Source of the DNA: Enoplolaimus lenunculus
Lineage: Eukaryota > Nematoda > Enoplea > Enoplida > Thoracostomopsidae
DNA: 64,000 nucleotides
Reading direction: 5' to 3'
Assembly: GCA_030248215.1 (NCBI GenBank)
Contig: JASANG010002767.1
Location: 154,418-218,417 of the forward strand
The position numbers were made by a program, and so were the translations under genes. The notes under the pieces are model-generated. The model was not told where the DNA came from, did not search any database, and saw nothing but the letters and a program-made list of their open reading frames with translations. Every line of letters starts with the position of its first letter. The first letter of the stretch is position 1. This document shows positions 11,769 to 23,584 of the stretch, piece after piece.

Positions 11769-14700
11769 ATGTCTGCCAGCGCACAGTCAGACGAGCAGAG
11801 AGAGCGCAATAGCTGTGACATTATTGAAGTTGGAAATTTGCTTGGGTAAGCTATGTGCCATTTTGTTGCGCATTACCTAAGACACAGTAACGCTAGATCT
11901 GCATGTCGTATCAATAGGACGCACTGGTTTATTACTTAAATTAACTCTTCTCACTTGTGGCGTGTACTGTGTTTCGTTGCCTACTTTTGTGGATTTGTTT
12001 TAAATGAATACGTACATATAAATATGTGTATGGGAAATCCTTGTATGCAACCTAAAATGTTTAGCCCCCAACATTCAACCTGAATTTTTGCTATGGCCGG
12101 GATTCCAACAAAAATGTAATTCTTGAACGACGCAGTAACAGAATTTTTTTACTTTTTTTGTAGCGAATTATATAGAATAAGCTTGAAAATAAAAAAAATA
12201 TGTCTCAAAAGTTTCACTGCAACTCAAGATCTTTTCACAACTTGTGTTTCGTGTACATATTTCATATATTTTAAAATATTCGACGCATGCGTTTGTAGAA
12301 CTTGGAAAAGTGGTTAGCGAAAACGCAAAACAATCGATAACCATCATATTTCATTATGAACTATAGTCTGTTGTTCTTGTTTCCTGCGAACTATGGTTCT
12401 TTTTAGAAAGGACCCTGCCTTGTGCCTCCCCCAAAGCAAAGTGAGTTGGTCACGAGCATGCGTATATGGAGAGTTTAGTTTTAGCCTGATTGTTACTTTG
12501 ATGATGATTATACTATTATATAAGATCTTTTTATGTTTGTGTTATAGATATGGGAACAGTGATGGACAGATATTAAGCCCAAATTCTGCAACGTATCAGA
12601 ATAACTCCAAAGGTTTAATACCACTGCTATCGGAAACGTTATGTAGGTTTATGATTTAATTCACTCGTTATTCAACGTTTTGATACGATGGGCGGTTTAT
12701 ATAAAATCGTCCACTGCTCAGTGCACATAGAACTGTTTTGAATGAACTTTTATAATATTTTACCGAAGTACTGGTTTAGGAAGATGAGTTGCGTTATTTG
12801 CTTTGAACCATCAAAAGGATGATTCGTAACAGAATTGAAATTTTTGGCTCCAGTAATTTTGCTGTTCGGTTGAACCCTGATTCTAGCGTAGTTTATTTTA
12901 GCGGCGATCTTGGCGCTTAGCGGCCTCGCAAAATGTGTACCTCTAACTATTTTTCTCAGTCGTGTGTTGTAGGTTCCCCAGAATTTAGTGGCGATGATAA
13001 TATGATGGATATTCAAGCTTCTCGTAAGTCACTGGTATGTTATGTCTATCCGTGTTGTTGAGTGAAGCGCTTTATGTTTTGTGCTCTGGGGTCAAAATAT
13101 GGCTGCTCGTCCGTCGAGAATCTCAGGAACCGCGGAACCGATTTCGAGAAACTTTTTGTTTGACTTGACAGCTTATTACACTGCGTTGTGTTAACCGCAC
13201 ATTGGGGTTGTACAATTCTAAGTACTAAAAAGTAAAACCCAGTATGGCTCTCCGCTCTCGGCCTTCTGTCGCGTTACATAAACACGAATATCGTTTTACT
13301 GGAATAATTTTACGTTTTTGCAGCGGGATTTGCTTTGCCACAACCACAGTCTCAGCCGCAGTGTTCATCAGTGGCAATGATGAGGGGTACGTATGCTTAT
13401 GTGTTTTTCATATATTTACTGGGATCAGGCTGAAACCGAAGATAAAGAATGTCGGAGTTAAAGGCCAATGAATTATGACCGCACCGGACGTGAAGCAAAA
13501 TTTGTCATTAAGTACAAATGGTGTCTAATAGTAATTATGTATGAAGTGTTTCTTTAGACAGTATTTTTGAAGAAATCCTGATAGACCGGTGTTTCATCTT
13601 GCTAACATCAGTTTCCGGTTTAAAAGTTTCTTATCGGTTTCGGTATTTGGTAAATTAATTTTCGGTCACAACGTGATTAATGTAAGCAATTGTGTGATAT
13701 ATTGGGTAAAGTTGATATTGCGTGGTATATATAGGCCATTAAGTTGGTAATTTATATTTGGAATTCTTGCCTCAGTTGGTTGGATCCTACCGAGAGTCAA
13801 AACGAGACTGGTCTCGAATTCAGCGGAATTATCATGGCCACGACCGCCCATTCGTTTCAGAATATCTTTAACTGCGAGCCGTTTAAATTGTATTGCTAAA
13901 TCACGAGTCGGTGATGACTCTTAGGCAACAATATGCAAACAAGTTAATATTACAGCGAACGCTGTGTTTTCGAATTTCTTCACCTCATTTATAGGATACG
14001 CGTGAATAAATGAAAACTCGGAAATGCGTCAAGAATATGGTAACATTTTTTGCTTGCAGTATAATAAATGTTACTTAATTTCGTAAGGTTAGCCCGCACC
14101 TAGCCAGTGGTTGACTCTTGTTTAACTAACATTGTATATATCATACACTCCTGTTATGATAAAGTTTATGTTTGTATTGATATATATTTTAGCAGACAAT
14201 TTGCCGTTCCCAGAACCTGAATACTGGTGTAATATATCGTACTATGAATTAAATCAACGCATTGGTGAAATTTTCCGCGCACGTCCAAATCAGATAATCG
14301 TTGACGGTTTCACAGGTTAGCAAATCTTAGGAAATCACTAAAAAATTTTGTGGCCTGTTATTAAACATTGAAATTAATTGTGCTATATGTAACGCTTTTC
14401 ACCGTTGTCATATCTGTTATCTATCAATATTGTTATGCAGCAGGAATCAAATATTATATTATATCAGTTTTGTTCAGATCAGGTGCCGTAAACTGTTTCT
14501 GACGTGCGCTTAGGAAGCTAGTGATGAAGACAGATGTTGTGTCATTCTTTAGTGAGTGTCTAGTAGGATGTTATAATTTGCCACGTGGTTATAGATCCCT
14601 CAAATGGCGAACGGTTTTGCCTGGGACAACTGTCAAATGTGAATCGAGATCCGGCAGTTACTGAGACTCGAAAATATATTGGTAAACTTAATTGAATTTC

Positions 14701-15815
14701 TTAGGTCCGGCAGTTTAAAAGAATGCTGTGTTCATATGTTTTCTAGTTTTAATGGCTTCGCACTTTTAAAAAAATTTCAAATATTTTATGCTTGATTTTG
14801 AATTGAGATAAATTTTTTTGAGAGGGTTGGACCTTTAATTGAATTTTTTCAAGGGGGGTTATTTAATACGTATTTTTCAAGGGGGTATTTAAAATTTTTC
14901 CGCGAAAAATTCAGCTATATACCAACCATTTCGGAAGGGTTGGTTGCTCAGCCCCCCTGTAACCACTGCTGGGTGCCCACCGTGGTTTTAGTAACTGTGT
15001 AGTTAGGAAATTATTAGTTTCACTGCGACTTGGCCTTAGAAGGATATTGACTTATGTATCGCTGAATTTTCACTTTTCAGGACGAGGCGTTCGTTTATTA
15101 TATCGTAAAGGTGAAGTGTTTGCGGAAAACTTGAACGATACGCATTCAATATTCATTCAAAGCAGCAACTGTAACGAGCGTCATGGTTGGGATCCAGCTA
15201 GCGTAGTTAAAGTTCCACCAGGTAGCCCGAGTTAGGATTATAATAGTTGCTGTTGTTTTGTTGTATTGTATAGTCTGTATATTCTAAGGTTGTTGTTAGG
15301 AACGTTGACACAGTAGCTACTTTCTGAGTATTATCACGGTCATCGTCCGTCAGGTGGTATTTAGTTTTAGTATTAACCTCGATTCAGATGTGCAAGTTTT
15401 TGCCGCACGAACCTGTGGTTGCAAGTTGTCTTTGTCAAAATTTACACGTGCAACCTACAGAGCTGCAAAACATTAAGCGTATGAACGTAGTGCTAAATGT
15501 TGTGGATATGAACGAGGAATTAGTTTCAATAGTTTTTGGTTTTCAGGTCAGGAGTTAAAAATTTTTAACAACGCGGAATTCTCAAGCAAATTGTCTGAAG
15601 CTGTACCGAATGGTTATCACGCAGTGTACGCATTAATGCCAATGTGTAGTATTAGAATTTCGTTTGTCAAAGGATGGGGTTCCGATTATCGTAGACAAAC
15701 AATAACTGCAACCCCATGTTGGATTGAACTTCATTTGAACGTGCCGCTGCGATGGCTGGATCATGTTATTACAAAAATACAAGGTCCATTGGGCTCGATT
15801 CATAGCACTACATAG
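11769..15815 (+). CDS. SMAD2/3: Smad2/3-type protein, MH2 domain only (7 exons)
   Basis: Receptor-regulated Smads carry TGF-beta/activin signals to the nucleus; the MH2 domain binds receptors, Smad4 and co-factors. Exons: 11769-11845, 12548-12642, 13324-13386, 14196-14315, 14595-14681, 15081-15221, 15547-15815, giving 283 residues in continuous phase. Exons 4-7 encode a complete MH2 domain: [17 protein letters not shown] (from about residue 87), [72 protein letters not shown] and [21 protein letters not shown] and WIELHLN match Smad2/3 rather than BMP Smads. Exons 1-3 give an acidic start and a Pro/Gln/Ser-rich linker ([10 protein letters not shown]); they rest only on ATG, splice sites and phase, and are less certain. 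No MH1 (DNA-binding) domain is found, and the protein ends SIHSTT instead of SSxS. Exon 4 has a tandem CAGCAG-like acceptor. Confidence 0.88.
13050..13230 (+). repeat. Partial copy of the 7005-7510 repeat
   Basis: Shares GAGYGAAGCRYTTTAYGTTTTG, CTCTGGGGTC, CGTCCGTC and TTAACC-CATTGGGGTT with the ATG3-intron copy, on the same strand. It lies in an intron of the Smad gene. Confidence 0.6.
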
Positions 15816-16116
15816 ACAAATTTTCTGAGCAGGGACGTATAAAAGCTGGGGAATAGAGGAGACGTGTCCTCTTTGAAGTTTCTGGAAACACTCAAAACAG
15901 GCGTTTTAGCGGGCTGTGCAATAAGTCAGAAAATTTTTTCGCTTGCCACGCTGGCTTCCAAAAAGTTGCAGGCATAGTGTTATCGCATTCCATACTGAAG
16001 TCCTGCCACGCCCCTTATTGAAATGGTTAAATTTAAATAATGGTGTTCAATACTGTAATGCAAATTCTTTGTACCCTACATTATTTTGATGATTTCAGAG
16101 CAAGTGTTGTACACAC

Positions 16117-16155
16117 ACGTATATATTATATATATGTATATATATATATATTATA
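16117..16155. repeat. TA dinucleotide microsatellite
   Basis: Alternating TATATA with minor interruptions, directly beside the left end of the 16156 element. Confidence 0.75.
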
Positions 16156-17277
16156 GATGGGCACCGAATATCCGGATATTATTGTGTAAAAACTTTTTTG
16201 GAATAATCTATATCGTTTCACTGCTAAAGTAGCTGGAACTGACGAAAAGAAATTCAGTATTGAAACCTGAGCCATAATAGTGAACTAAATTCTTGGCGAT
16301 TTTTGTGAGTAGATTTAGTTTTTTCCGTGTGTATTGCTTGCAAAAATTTAGAGCTGTACTTTAGTCTTTTTTTCAGTCACAGCTACAGTCGGAAGTTTTT
16401 ATGATTCAGTACCATATTGTAATTATTTCTTTTCTTACATCTTGCTGGGTAGTTTCATAAGCTCGGTTCTATTGGACAAATATTACTTGTAGCAATGTAA
16501 CAACGAAAACATATTCCTCTGTTTAAGCATCCTCAGCGTAATAAACACAAGTGTAAAACAAAGCTAAACCTAAGCCCAAGTAAAAAATTAGTCTAAAGTT
16601 TAAGCCTACCCTATTATTGTCTAGTGAGAAAGCGGATCCAGAGGGCGAGTAGGGGGCGTACGCCCCCTCACAAAGGTTTTTGTAAAAAATCGCTTATCAT
16701 AACATCTGTCAGCCCCCGTCCGAAATTTCTAGATTTTTGTTAAAAACGGGGCACCACTGAAAGTAACAAGGGATGATGTTGGTACGATTAAGCGTAAGTA
16801 TATTTCAATGTGGTTCTTTCTTCTTGGAATGTAAAACGACTCGTGTATAGATAGCTCGATCGAAGGGTGACATTTAATAGACTATCTGTTGCAGTGGTTT
16901 AAATCAGACTGAGACAAACCACAAGAACTCAATTTCAGGTTTCCAACGCAACAATTGGTTAGTCAGTAGCAATCTTCAAAACCGAATATCCAAAACTATT
17001 GAAGCAGTTGCATATTAAATAACGATTTTTAGAATTGTATGTGTTAAGTTAATAACAATTAGCTTGTGGATCAAGATATATGCTTCCTTTAGAACAACAC
17101 GGGGAAACATGTGCTTAAGAAACGAAAATTAAGGTTCGGAAACCCAAAAAACGCAAAATCGAGTTTCGGATATCCGCAATATAATATTCAATTTCGCATA
17201 TCATGATGTATCCGGATAAATATCCGGCCACAATTGTCATGTATCCGGATATGAAAAAATATCCGATATCCATCACT
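16156..17277. mobile_element. Putative hAT-like element with ATATCCGG ends
   Basis: The left end GATGGGCACCGAATATCCGG is mirrored by ATATCCGATATCCATCAC at the right, with further TATCCGGATA blocks inside. No open transposase frame is seen. The superfamily is inferred from end style only and no target duplication is clear. Confidence 0.45.
16540..16545 (+). terminator. Candidate polyadenylation signal of the Smad gene
   Basis: First clear AATAAA on this strand after the Smad stop codon, but about 720 bases away and inside a repeat, so a nearer variant signal may be used instead. Confidence 0.25.
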
Positions 17278-18107
17278 AATATGTTAGCAGACGTTACTGT
17301 TCATTTTTAAAAGCCAAAATTGCTGAACTTTCTGTCCGGACGGTGAGTGGGGGCTTCAACCAGGGGAAAATCTTGAATGTCGGGCACTTTTAGCCGACTG
17401 AATAGCGTTTCAACTCAACATCCCTTTTAACCATAACTGATCACTCGTATAAATACACTTAACTCACTTATCAGTTGCATTATGTGTGAAAAATTACGCA
17501 AAAAGTGTGATCGACTTCTAAAAAGTTAAGTTTTTAAGACTAAAATCACTCAACCGCAGTTGCAAATACTCGAATTGGTGGCTTGAACCGGGAGGTAAAT
17601 CTAGTCAGTGGGTTGGAGAGGGGGGGCATCGACCGATTAAGGTTATGTTTTAGCATGTTTTATGATATCCAGTCATAATTTTACGTGTTTTTCTTGACGG
17701 GTTTTTCGTCGATTTGTGAACTCTGTAATTTGACAATATTATGGTGTATGGTTTTATTAATTATAATAGCGATTGTTGTTTTAATCGTGTTAATGAACGG
17801 TAATTTTACTTTATATAAATTTTTTTTTGCAGTTTTTAGTTAAAATGTATAGTAGCATCAGGATACTGCGATAGCTTTGACGATATGATTTTGTGACGAA
17901 TTATTTTCAAATGGAAAATGTTAAAATCTGCTGTAAACAATGTTTTTAAGAGAATTTTGGTGACCAAAATCATTTTGGCATGCGGATTACTGAAATTTTG
18001 AAGTTTTTATTCCGCTCGGAAACGCGTTGTATGTGTGTGTTTGTCGATCCTAATCAGGTATCAAAAGTGATTGTTATTGACCAAGATTAACTGTAAAGTG
18101 CTGTCAG

Positions 18108-18214
18108 TCAAGCCTAAAACCGGAATTATAATTTACCGTAACCGGAATTTTAAAAAATTACCGCATCCGCAAAGTGAAAAAATGCCGGATTCGAAGTTCC
18201 GTCCGGTTGCACCC
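18108..18214. mobile_element. Internally deleted hAT-type MITE
   Basis: Keeps both CCGG-rich ends (AAAACCGGAATTATAATTTACCG at left begins it; TCCGGTTGCACCCTG at right) but little between. No clear target duplication. Confidence 0.55.
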
Positions 18215-18409
18215 TGGTGAGTAGGCCTCTAATCATTAAATATAGGCCGTATAAGGTGTCCGGCTCTATACCAGACAAATGTATCAGCATTAACAGTTTT
18301 ATATCTGTTATTTGTTGTGTGCCTGTTGTTTATAATTGCATTCGTTATGTAGTGATTCTGGCTGTTAAATATTTCCCATGAAAATTTATGTCTGAGCCTA
18401 ATCAGTTCC

Positions 18410-18718
18410 AATGTATAGAACAGGGGCGGATCGCTATTATAAGCATATCCGTAAGCCTAAGCGTAAGCGAAAGAATGAGCATATTCTGAAGCCTGAGCCA
18501 CGCAAAAAAATTAGTATTCACCTTAAGCAGTCTAACAGGCCGATGTATAGAACAGGGGCGGATCGCTGTAATAAGCATGTATTCGTAAGCCTAAGCGTAA
18601 GCGAAAGAATGAGCATATGCCTAAGCCTATGTCACGCAAAAAAATTAGTCTATAGCTGAAGCTTACACGTTTCTAGTCCTACAGAAAAAACGTTCCGCTC
18701 CTGATCTTTACATGGGCC
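18410..18718. mobile_element. TGGCC-family MITE, two tandem units, with CCTAAG tracts
   Basis: Two successive starts of ATGTATAGAACAGGGGCGGA, each followed by a CCTAAGCGTAAGCG-like tract and AAAAAATTAGTCTA, and one terminal ACGTTCCGCTCCTG ... ACATGGGCC end. The ends are inverted repeats of each other (consensus TGGCCCATGTA...CAGGGGCGGAACG). Confidence 0.6.
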
Positions 18719-19600
18719 GTCTAATCATAAGCATACGGTAAAATAATAGAATTTTAACTACCATGGAAAGTGTACAACAGCATATATTTCATTTTCAACG
18801 GGTTTTATTTGTATTGTACAATTTGTGTGTTTGGTGGTTTGAAGATGTTGAAGCCGTATGAACCGGATAAACAAATCGTAGGCCGTTATTATGTACTTTT
18901 TATATTTCATTTGCTGAGCAAATATGCTGGTCATTGAACATGTGTGTATGGCGGGCCAGAGTTTGCCTGTTTGTTTATGTCGGGAACGGAAAACAGATAT
19001 TGAAGTGTGTAAAAGTTTAAAAGTTTTATTTTTAGCCAATGCAATTTAGGCATGGCAGACATTCACCAGGCCGTCTAAAATTTGACATAAAATGGCAGAT
19101 GTGCCGAAAACATGACATTTTTGACGCATTTTGTTATTTTCAGTTCAAATTCAACAATTGCAGCATATCTGCATTGAAAAGTTAAATGATCTGCGAGTGA
19201 TTACAACTATAAATATGATCGTTAAAGAAATAGAATTCTTGTAATTATATAACGGAAACGGACATACGTTTTTACCGGAAACGGATGTTCGGTTATACTC
19301 TTTCATACACTGTAAGGGCGGCGCTATGCTTTATGTTGCCGCATTGCACATTATATCAATTTGTAAACCAAACTTTTTGCTTGCGATGCCAGGTGGTGCT
19401 AAAACGACAAGTATAATGTCATCCTGAAACTTCCCAATATTTTATCCATGGTTTCCGTATGTATGTATATATGTAGGCATGTCTGTATGGGAATATGAAA
19501 CAGTTTCGAGTTAAACCAACAGTAAATGTATATACAGCAGTACTTTTAAAGAGCGCGACATTGACCTGTACCTGAGATTTAATTCATTGTTGTACCACTG

Positions 19601-19750
19601 GCCGATGTATAGAACAGGGCCGGATCGTATTCCGGAGGCGCTGTTTAAGCTTTAGACTCATTTTTTTGCTTAAGCTTAGGCGTACAATAGGCTCATCCAT
19701 ACGCTTAGGCTTAGGAATATGCTTATACTACTGTGCCGACCCTTTTCTAT
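19601..19750. mobile_element. TGGCC-family MITE with TTAGGC tract
   Basis: Begins GGCCGATGTATAGAACAGGG and ends CCCTTTTCTATACATGGGC. The core is a degenerate GCTTAGGC hexamer run. Confidence 0.6.
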
Positions 19751-19910
19751 ACATGGGCGTACCACTTCTCACCGCCGGCTTATCCGTTTACACCTGGATG
19801 TGTTCATTTATCTATAGTTAAGCCTAAAACGTAAAAATAAAGGACATAGCCATGGTGAAAAATTAGTCTAAAAATACTGTCTCAAAGTTTACAGGGTCCT
19901 TTGTAAACCT

Positions 19911-20304
19911 ACTGTACTGACTCGAATAAGAGTGGGGTCTGATATATATTTGGCTTTTCGAGAGGGTACCCCCTGTTATTCGTTACGGATAGTTATTTAT
20001 TTTTAACCCACCCTTCGTTACTGATAGATATCCGGTATCGCAACTAACCGTTGAATTAAACGTTTTTTGCCTTGAATCAAGAGCTTGAGCGATAATGCAA
20101 GGTCATACTTTGGAATTAAGCTTTAAAGTTTCGAACTAAACATTATTTGGTCCTGAAGTCATTTATGAGCTACAATTTGGGGTAATTGATATTTATGGGC
20201 TCTAATTTAGGGTTTAGGGACTTACAGACTCTTATTAGTGATACGGACTTCTATTGATTGGGACTCAAAAATGGGGATCCTCTCTTATTCGGGTCGCTAC
20301 AGTA
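19911..20304. mobile_element. MITE with TGACYCGAATAAGAG ends
   Basis: Starts ACTGTACTGACTCGAATAAG and ends CTTATTCGGGTCGCTACAGT, an imperfect terminal inverted repeat. The body (GAGAGGGTACCCCCTGTTAT, TTAGGGTTTAGGGACT) matches the copy at 43451-43850 and a truncated copy at 28761-28885. Confidence 0.7.
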
Positions 20305-20453
20305 TATATTAACGCAAATTATCTTGCCGAAACTGCTGCAGCACGCTACGCGCCATTTAAAACCCTACTCAGGAAAAGATTTTCACTTTGTAATATTTAG
20401 AAATTCTGAAATCTTCAACTTTTGTTCTTGTCTTCATATCTGAATAAAGTACA

Positions 20454-20536
20454 CACTGCAAAAAAGCGTTAGTCAAATTGTCGAATTTGACTCAGTTTGT
20501 GCAGTCCAGAAGTTTGGTTCACCATTTTTTGCAGTG
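20454..20536. mobile_element. Short CACTGCAAAAA MITE
   Basis: An 83-base element with ends CACTGCAAAAAA and TTTTTTGCAGTG and inner AGTCAAATT / AATTTGACT blocks. It is a deleted version of the 26764-26975 element. Confidence 0.7.
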
Positions 20537-20923
20537 CAGTTTGTTTCGACATTTTATATCTTTGTGTTTTGCTGAATTTCATGGCGTGTGAGTGGCACTT
20601 CGTCTCTATTAAAATGAATACCACCGGATATTCGGACGTGACAAATATTCTTTATGTGAATCCGAAAAGAAATATAATCGGATATCCGAACGGCCTTTGT
20701 GCAACAAGCCTTTTGCATTTTTACGGTTGTGTTGTACACCGGCTAGAAACCGGCCGGTCACTGGACAGCCGGCCAAAGTATTGATTCCCCAACCACTAAT
20801 AGTTTATATCACAGAAAAAGCTAAAAACATTGTGTGACGTCATTAATTTTATATTTTTAATCATATTTACATTTCGATGCTGAAACTTTTAGCTGAAATG
20901 TGAAATGTTGCCTACTGTTATGG

Positions 20924-21228
20924 CCAATGTAAACAACAGCGATGGAACAGTATTATAAGCATATTCCTAAGCCTAATCCTAAGGCAGCCTAAGCCAAGCA
21001 GAAAATTAGTCTAAAGCTTAAAGCTTACTCTATTCTAGTTCCACAGAAAAACGTTCCGCCCCTGATTTTTACATGGGCCGGATTTAGACTAACTTTTTGG
21101 TTGGATTAGGCATAGGCTTTGGTTTAGGCCTAGGAATATGCTCATTCTTACGCTTAGGATTATGCTTAGGCTTAATCGTAGACTTAGGGATATGCTTATA
21201 AATACTGTTCCGCCCCTGTTGTTTACAT
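20924..21228. mobile_element. Two abutting TGGCC-family MITEs in opposite orientation
   Basis: The first copy runs from ATGGCCAATGTAAACAACAG to CGTTCCGCCCCTG...ACATGGGCC. The second follows at once in reverse and ends CTGTTCCGCCCCTG...TACATTGGCC. Both cores are degenerate CCTAAG/TTAGGC hexamers, so the pair could fold as a large hairpin. Confidence 0.6.
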
Positions 21229-21261
21229 TGGCCTCATTAGTTAACACAATCCTAAACTTGG

Positions 21262-21510
21262 CTCATTTATAGAACAAGGCCGGATCGTTTTCCTGTGGTG
21301 TTGTAATAGAGCCAGTTTAATCTTTAGATTTACTTTTTTGCTTAGGTTTAGGCTTAAGAATAGGCCCATCCTTGCGCTAAGGCTTACGATTAGGCTTAGA
21401 AACATGCGTGTACTACTGTTTCGGCCCTGTTCGTTACATGGGCCCTAAATCCTAAGTTTACTATTTTATAGTCCCACAGAAAAACGTCCCGTCCCTGATC
21501 TTTACATGGG
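21262..21510. mobile_element. TGGCC-family MITE copies with TTAGGC tract
   Basis: Starts near TATAGAACAAGGCCGGATCG, passes through a GGCTTAGG run and ends near TTACATGGGCC. A further end fragment follows (CACAGAAAAACGTCCCG...TACATGGGCC). Confidence 0.5.
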
Positions 21511-22159
21511 CCACTAATGAATTTAATTTGTTTTAACAAATTTCGTTAAACAATATGATAACCGTTTCTGCTAATCTAATTTATAAATATTAGCATTGAT
21601 AAAAACTTTAGCTCTATTGTATTGCTTTTAATAAGATAAAACGGGCAAGCATCTTAAGAGAAGATACGGAGCGCTCTGAAAAAATACCTGACGCATAATA
21701 TTGTTTTTCGGCATACGACGTTCGAATGTAACGGATAATAAAAAGGTCAATGTTACTTCGTACCCATAACACCTGATAGCTTTGTATAAATTAAATCTTT
21801 AAACTTTGGGAATGCTTCAGGGTAAATTTCAGCGAGTTGATATTAACTCGGAACGAGTTGAAACGACCATAACCCGGAGCTCTGAATAAGGATCAATTCA
21901 GATTTCTAAAATTTTAACTGATTTTTGTTTTGAGTTAATCAACTCACCCGTAAGCGGTTGATACGTGGCGGTCAACCACACTGTAAATCAGCGATGTCTG
22001 ATTTGCTATAAAATTTGAGTGGCGTATTTTTTGCTAAATCGTGAAACAAATGCTGAAGGATATTAAAACGGATTAAAGAGAATAATAGATTAATTCTAAA
22101 ACAATCGAAACATACATAATCGTACGTTTTCCATTGAAATATAGGCCCATGTATAGGAT

Positions 22160-22300
22160 TGTCCCTCCTAATTTCCTGGGTAATATCCCAATTTCCCAAA
22201 ATCCTAATTTCCCGAATAACATCCCAGTTTCCCAAAATCGCAATATGCCGGGTAATATCCTAATTTCCCGAGTAATATCCCAATTTCCCAAACTAGCAAT
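22160..22300. repeat. CCCAATTTCCC minisatellite, outlying cluster
   Basis: Short block of alternating TAATTTCCCGGGTAATATCC-like and CAATTTCCCAAAATC-like units, related to the main array at 22815-23385. Confidence 0.75.
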
Positions 22301-22814
22301 ATCACCCACAAACCCCCGCGCAAAGCAATTCATTGTTTGAGCAAAATTTTTCGACTGTGTCTGTGCAGCTTAAGTGTGAGAACCGCTTAGTGCGGGGGGT
22401 TTGGGGGGCGGTAGCCCCCATCCTGCTTATTGTTCCTTAAAATTGCGGGAGGTTCCGGAGGGCGGAATCCCTCCTGAGAACGTAATTTAAAAAGGAGTCT
22501 ATCTGGAGGATGGAAGGTTTTATCTCGGGAAGTTGTTTTTTATTGTGTTCTCAAAGGTGTTGTGCACCTACGACTCCCCACTAGGCAATTTATGTCTAGA
22601 TTGAATTTATATTAAACACAGTTATTGTGTATTCTTAAAATTATACCACAAATAGTGCGTTCCGAAAAGGGGCGTTGCCGAGAATTGGTTTCCGAAGGGT
22701 AACCTTATTTTTCAAAGGGAAAACTCAATATATTTAAATTATATGAGCAACGTAAAATAAAATTACGGCAAACATGTGTTAAATAGTGCAAATGAACAAT
22801 TTCACCCGAAACGT

Positions 22815-23385
22815 CCTAAATATGCCGAGCGAAAAAGGCTGCGCCCAAAATCCCAATTTCCCGGGTTATATCCTACCTTCTCAGAATCTCAATTTCCAAA
22901 ATCCCGAGCGAAAAACGTTGCGCCCAAAATCCCAATTTCCCAAAATCCCGAGCAGAAAACGCTGCGCCCAAAATCCCAATTTCCCGGGTTATATCCGAAT
23001 TTCCCAAAATCTCAATTTCCCAAAATCCCGAGCGAAAAACGCTGCGAAAATCCCAATTTCCCGGGTAATATCCGAATTTCCCAAAATCCCAATTTCCCAA
23101 AATCTCCGAACAGAGAACGCTGCGCTCAAAACATCAATTTCCCGGGTTATATTCGAATTTCCCAAAATCCCAATTTCCCAAAATCCCGAGCGAAAAACGC
23201 TGCGAAGACCCCAATTTCCCGAGTAATATCTGAATTTCACAAAATCCCAATTTCCCAAAATCCCGACCGAAAAACGCTGCGCCAAAAATCCCAAAATCCC
23301 AATTTCCCAAAATACCGAGCAAAAAACGCTGCGCCCAAAATCCCATATTCCCAAAATCCCGAGCAAAAAGCGCTGCGCCCATACG
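22815..23385. repeat. Complex minisatellite (CCCAATTTCCCAAAATCCCGAGC units)
   Basis: Higher-order tandem array. Subunits are AATCCCAATTTCCC, GGGTTATATCCGAATTTCCC and AAAATCCCGAGCGAAAAACG followed by CTGCGCCC, combined in units of roughly 60-90 bases with variable composition. Reading frames stay open through it on both strands because the unit lacks stops. That is a property of the repeat and not evidence of a gene. Confidence 0.85.
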
Positions 23386-23584
23386 TTGTAAACAATTGCA
23401 CACTGCGTACTATTTCTATCTATGCTACGTATATTATACAGCTGAATTTAAAGCTGAGCTTGAGTCAAAATTGAGCATTGAGTAAACGGTAGTTTAATTG
23501 ACTTTGAAGTAGACATATATCATGGAACCAAGTAAAAATGGTTACAAAACCATATCAGTGAATTAATTTTAGATACACTAAACA

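Noticed and set aside
12410-12445. Small possible Smad exon after TTTTAG
   Set aside because: It has a donor-like GTGAGT but breaks phase with the other exons, whereas 12548-12642 keeps phase on both sides.
20924-21228. Interstitial telomere array suggesting a nematode genome
   Set aside because: The hexamers are degenerate and confined to a MITE; exon structure and gene types do not suggest a nematode.
22776-23474. 232-residue open frame
   Set aside because: It is the translation of the CCCAATTTCCC minisatellite. Comparable frames are open on the opposite strand and there is no domain.
23522-23566. Short upstream open frame before the GH16 start
   Set aside because: A 14-codon frame that could be a uORF, but the transcript start is unknown and such frames arise easily by chance.
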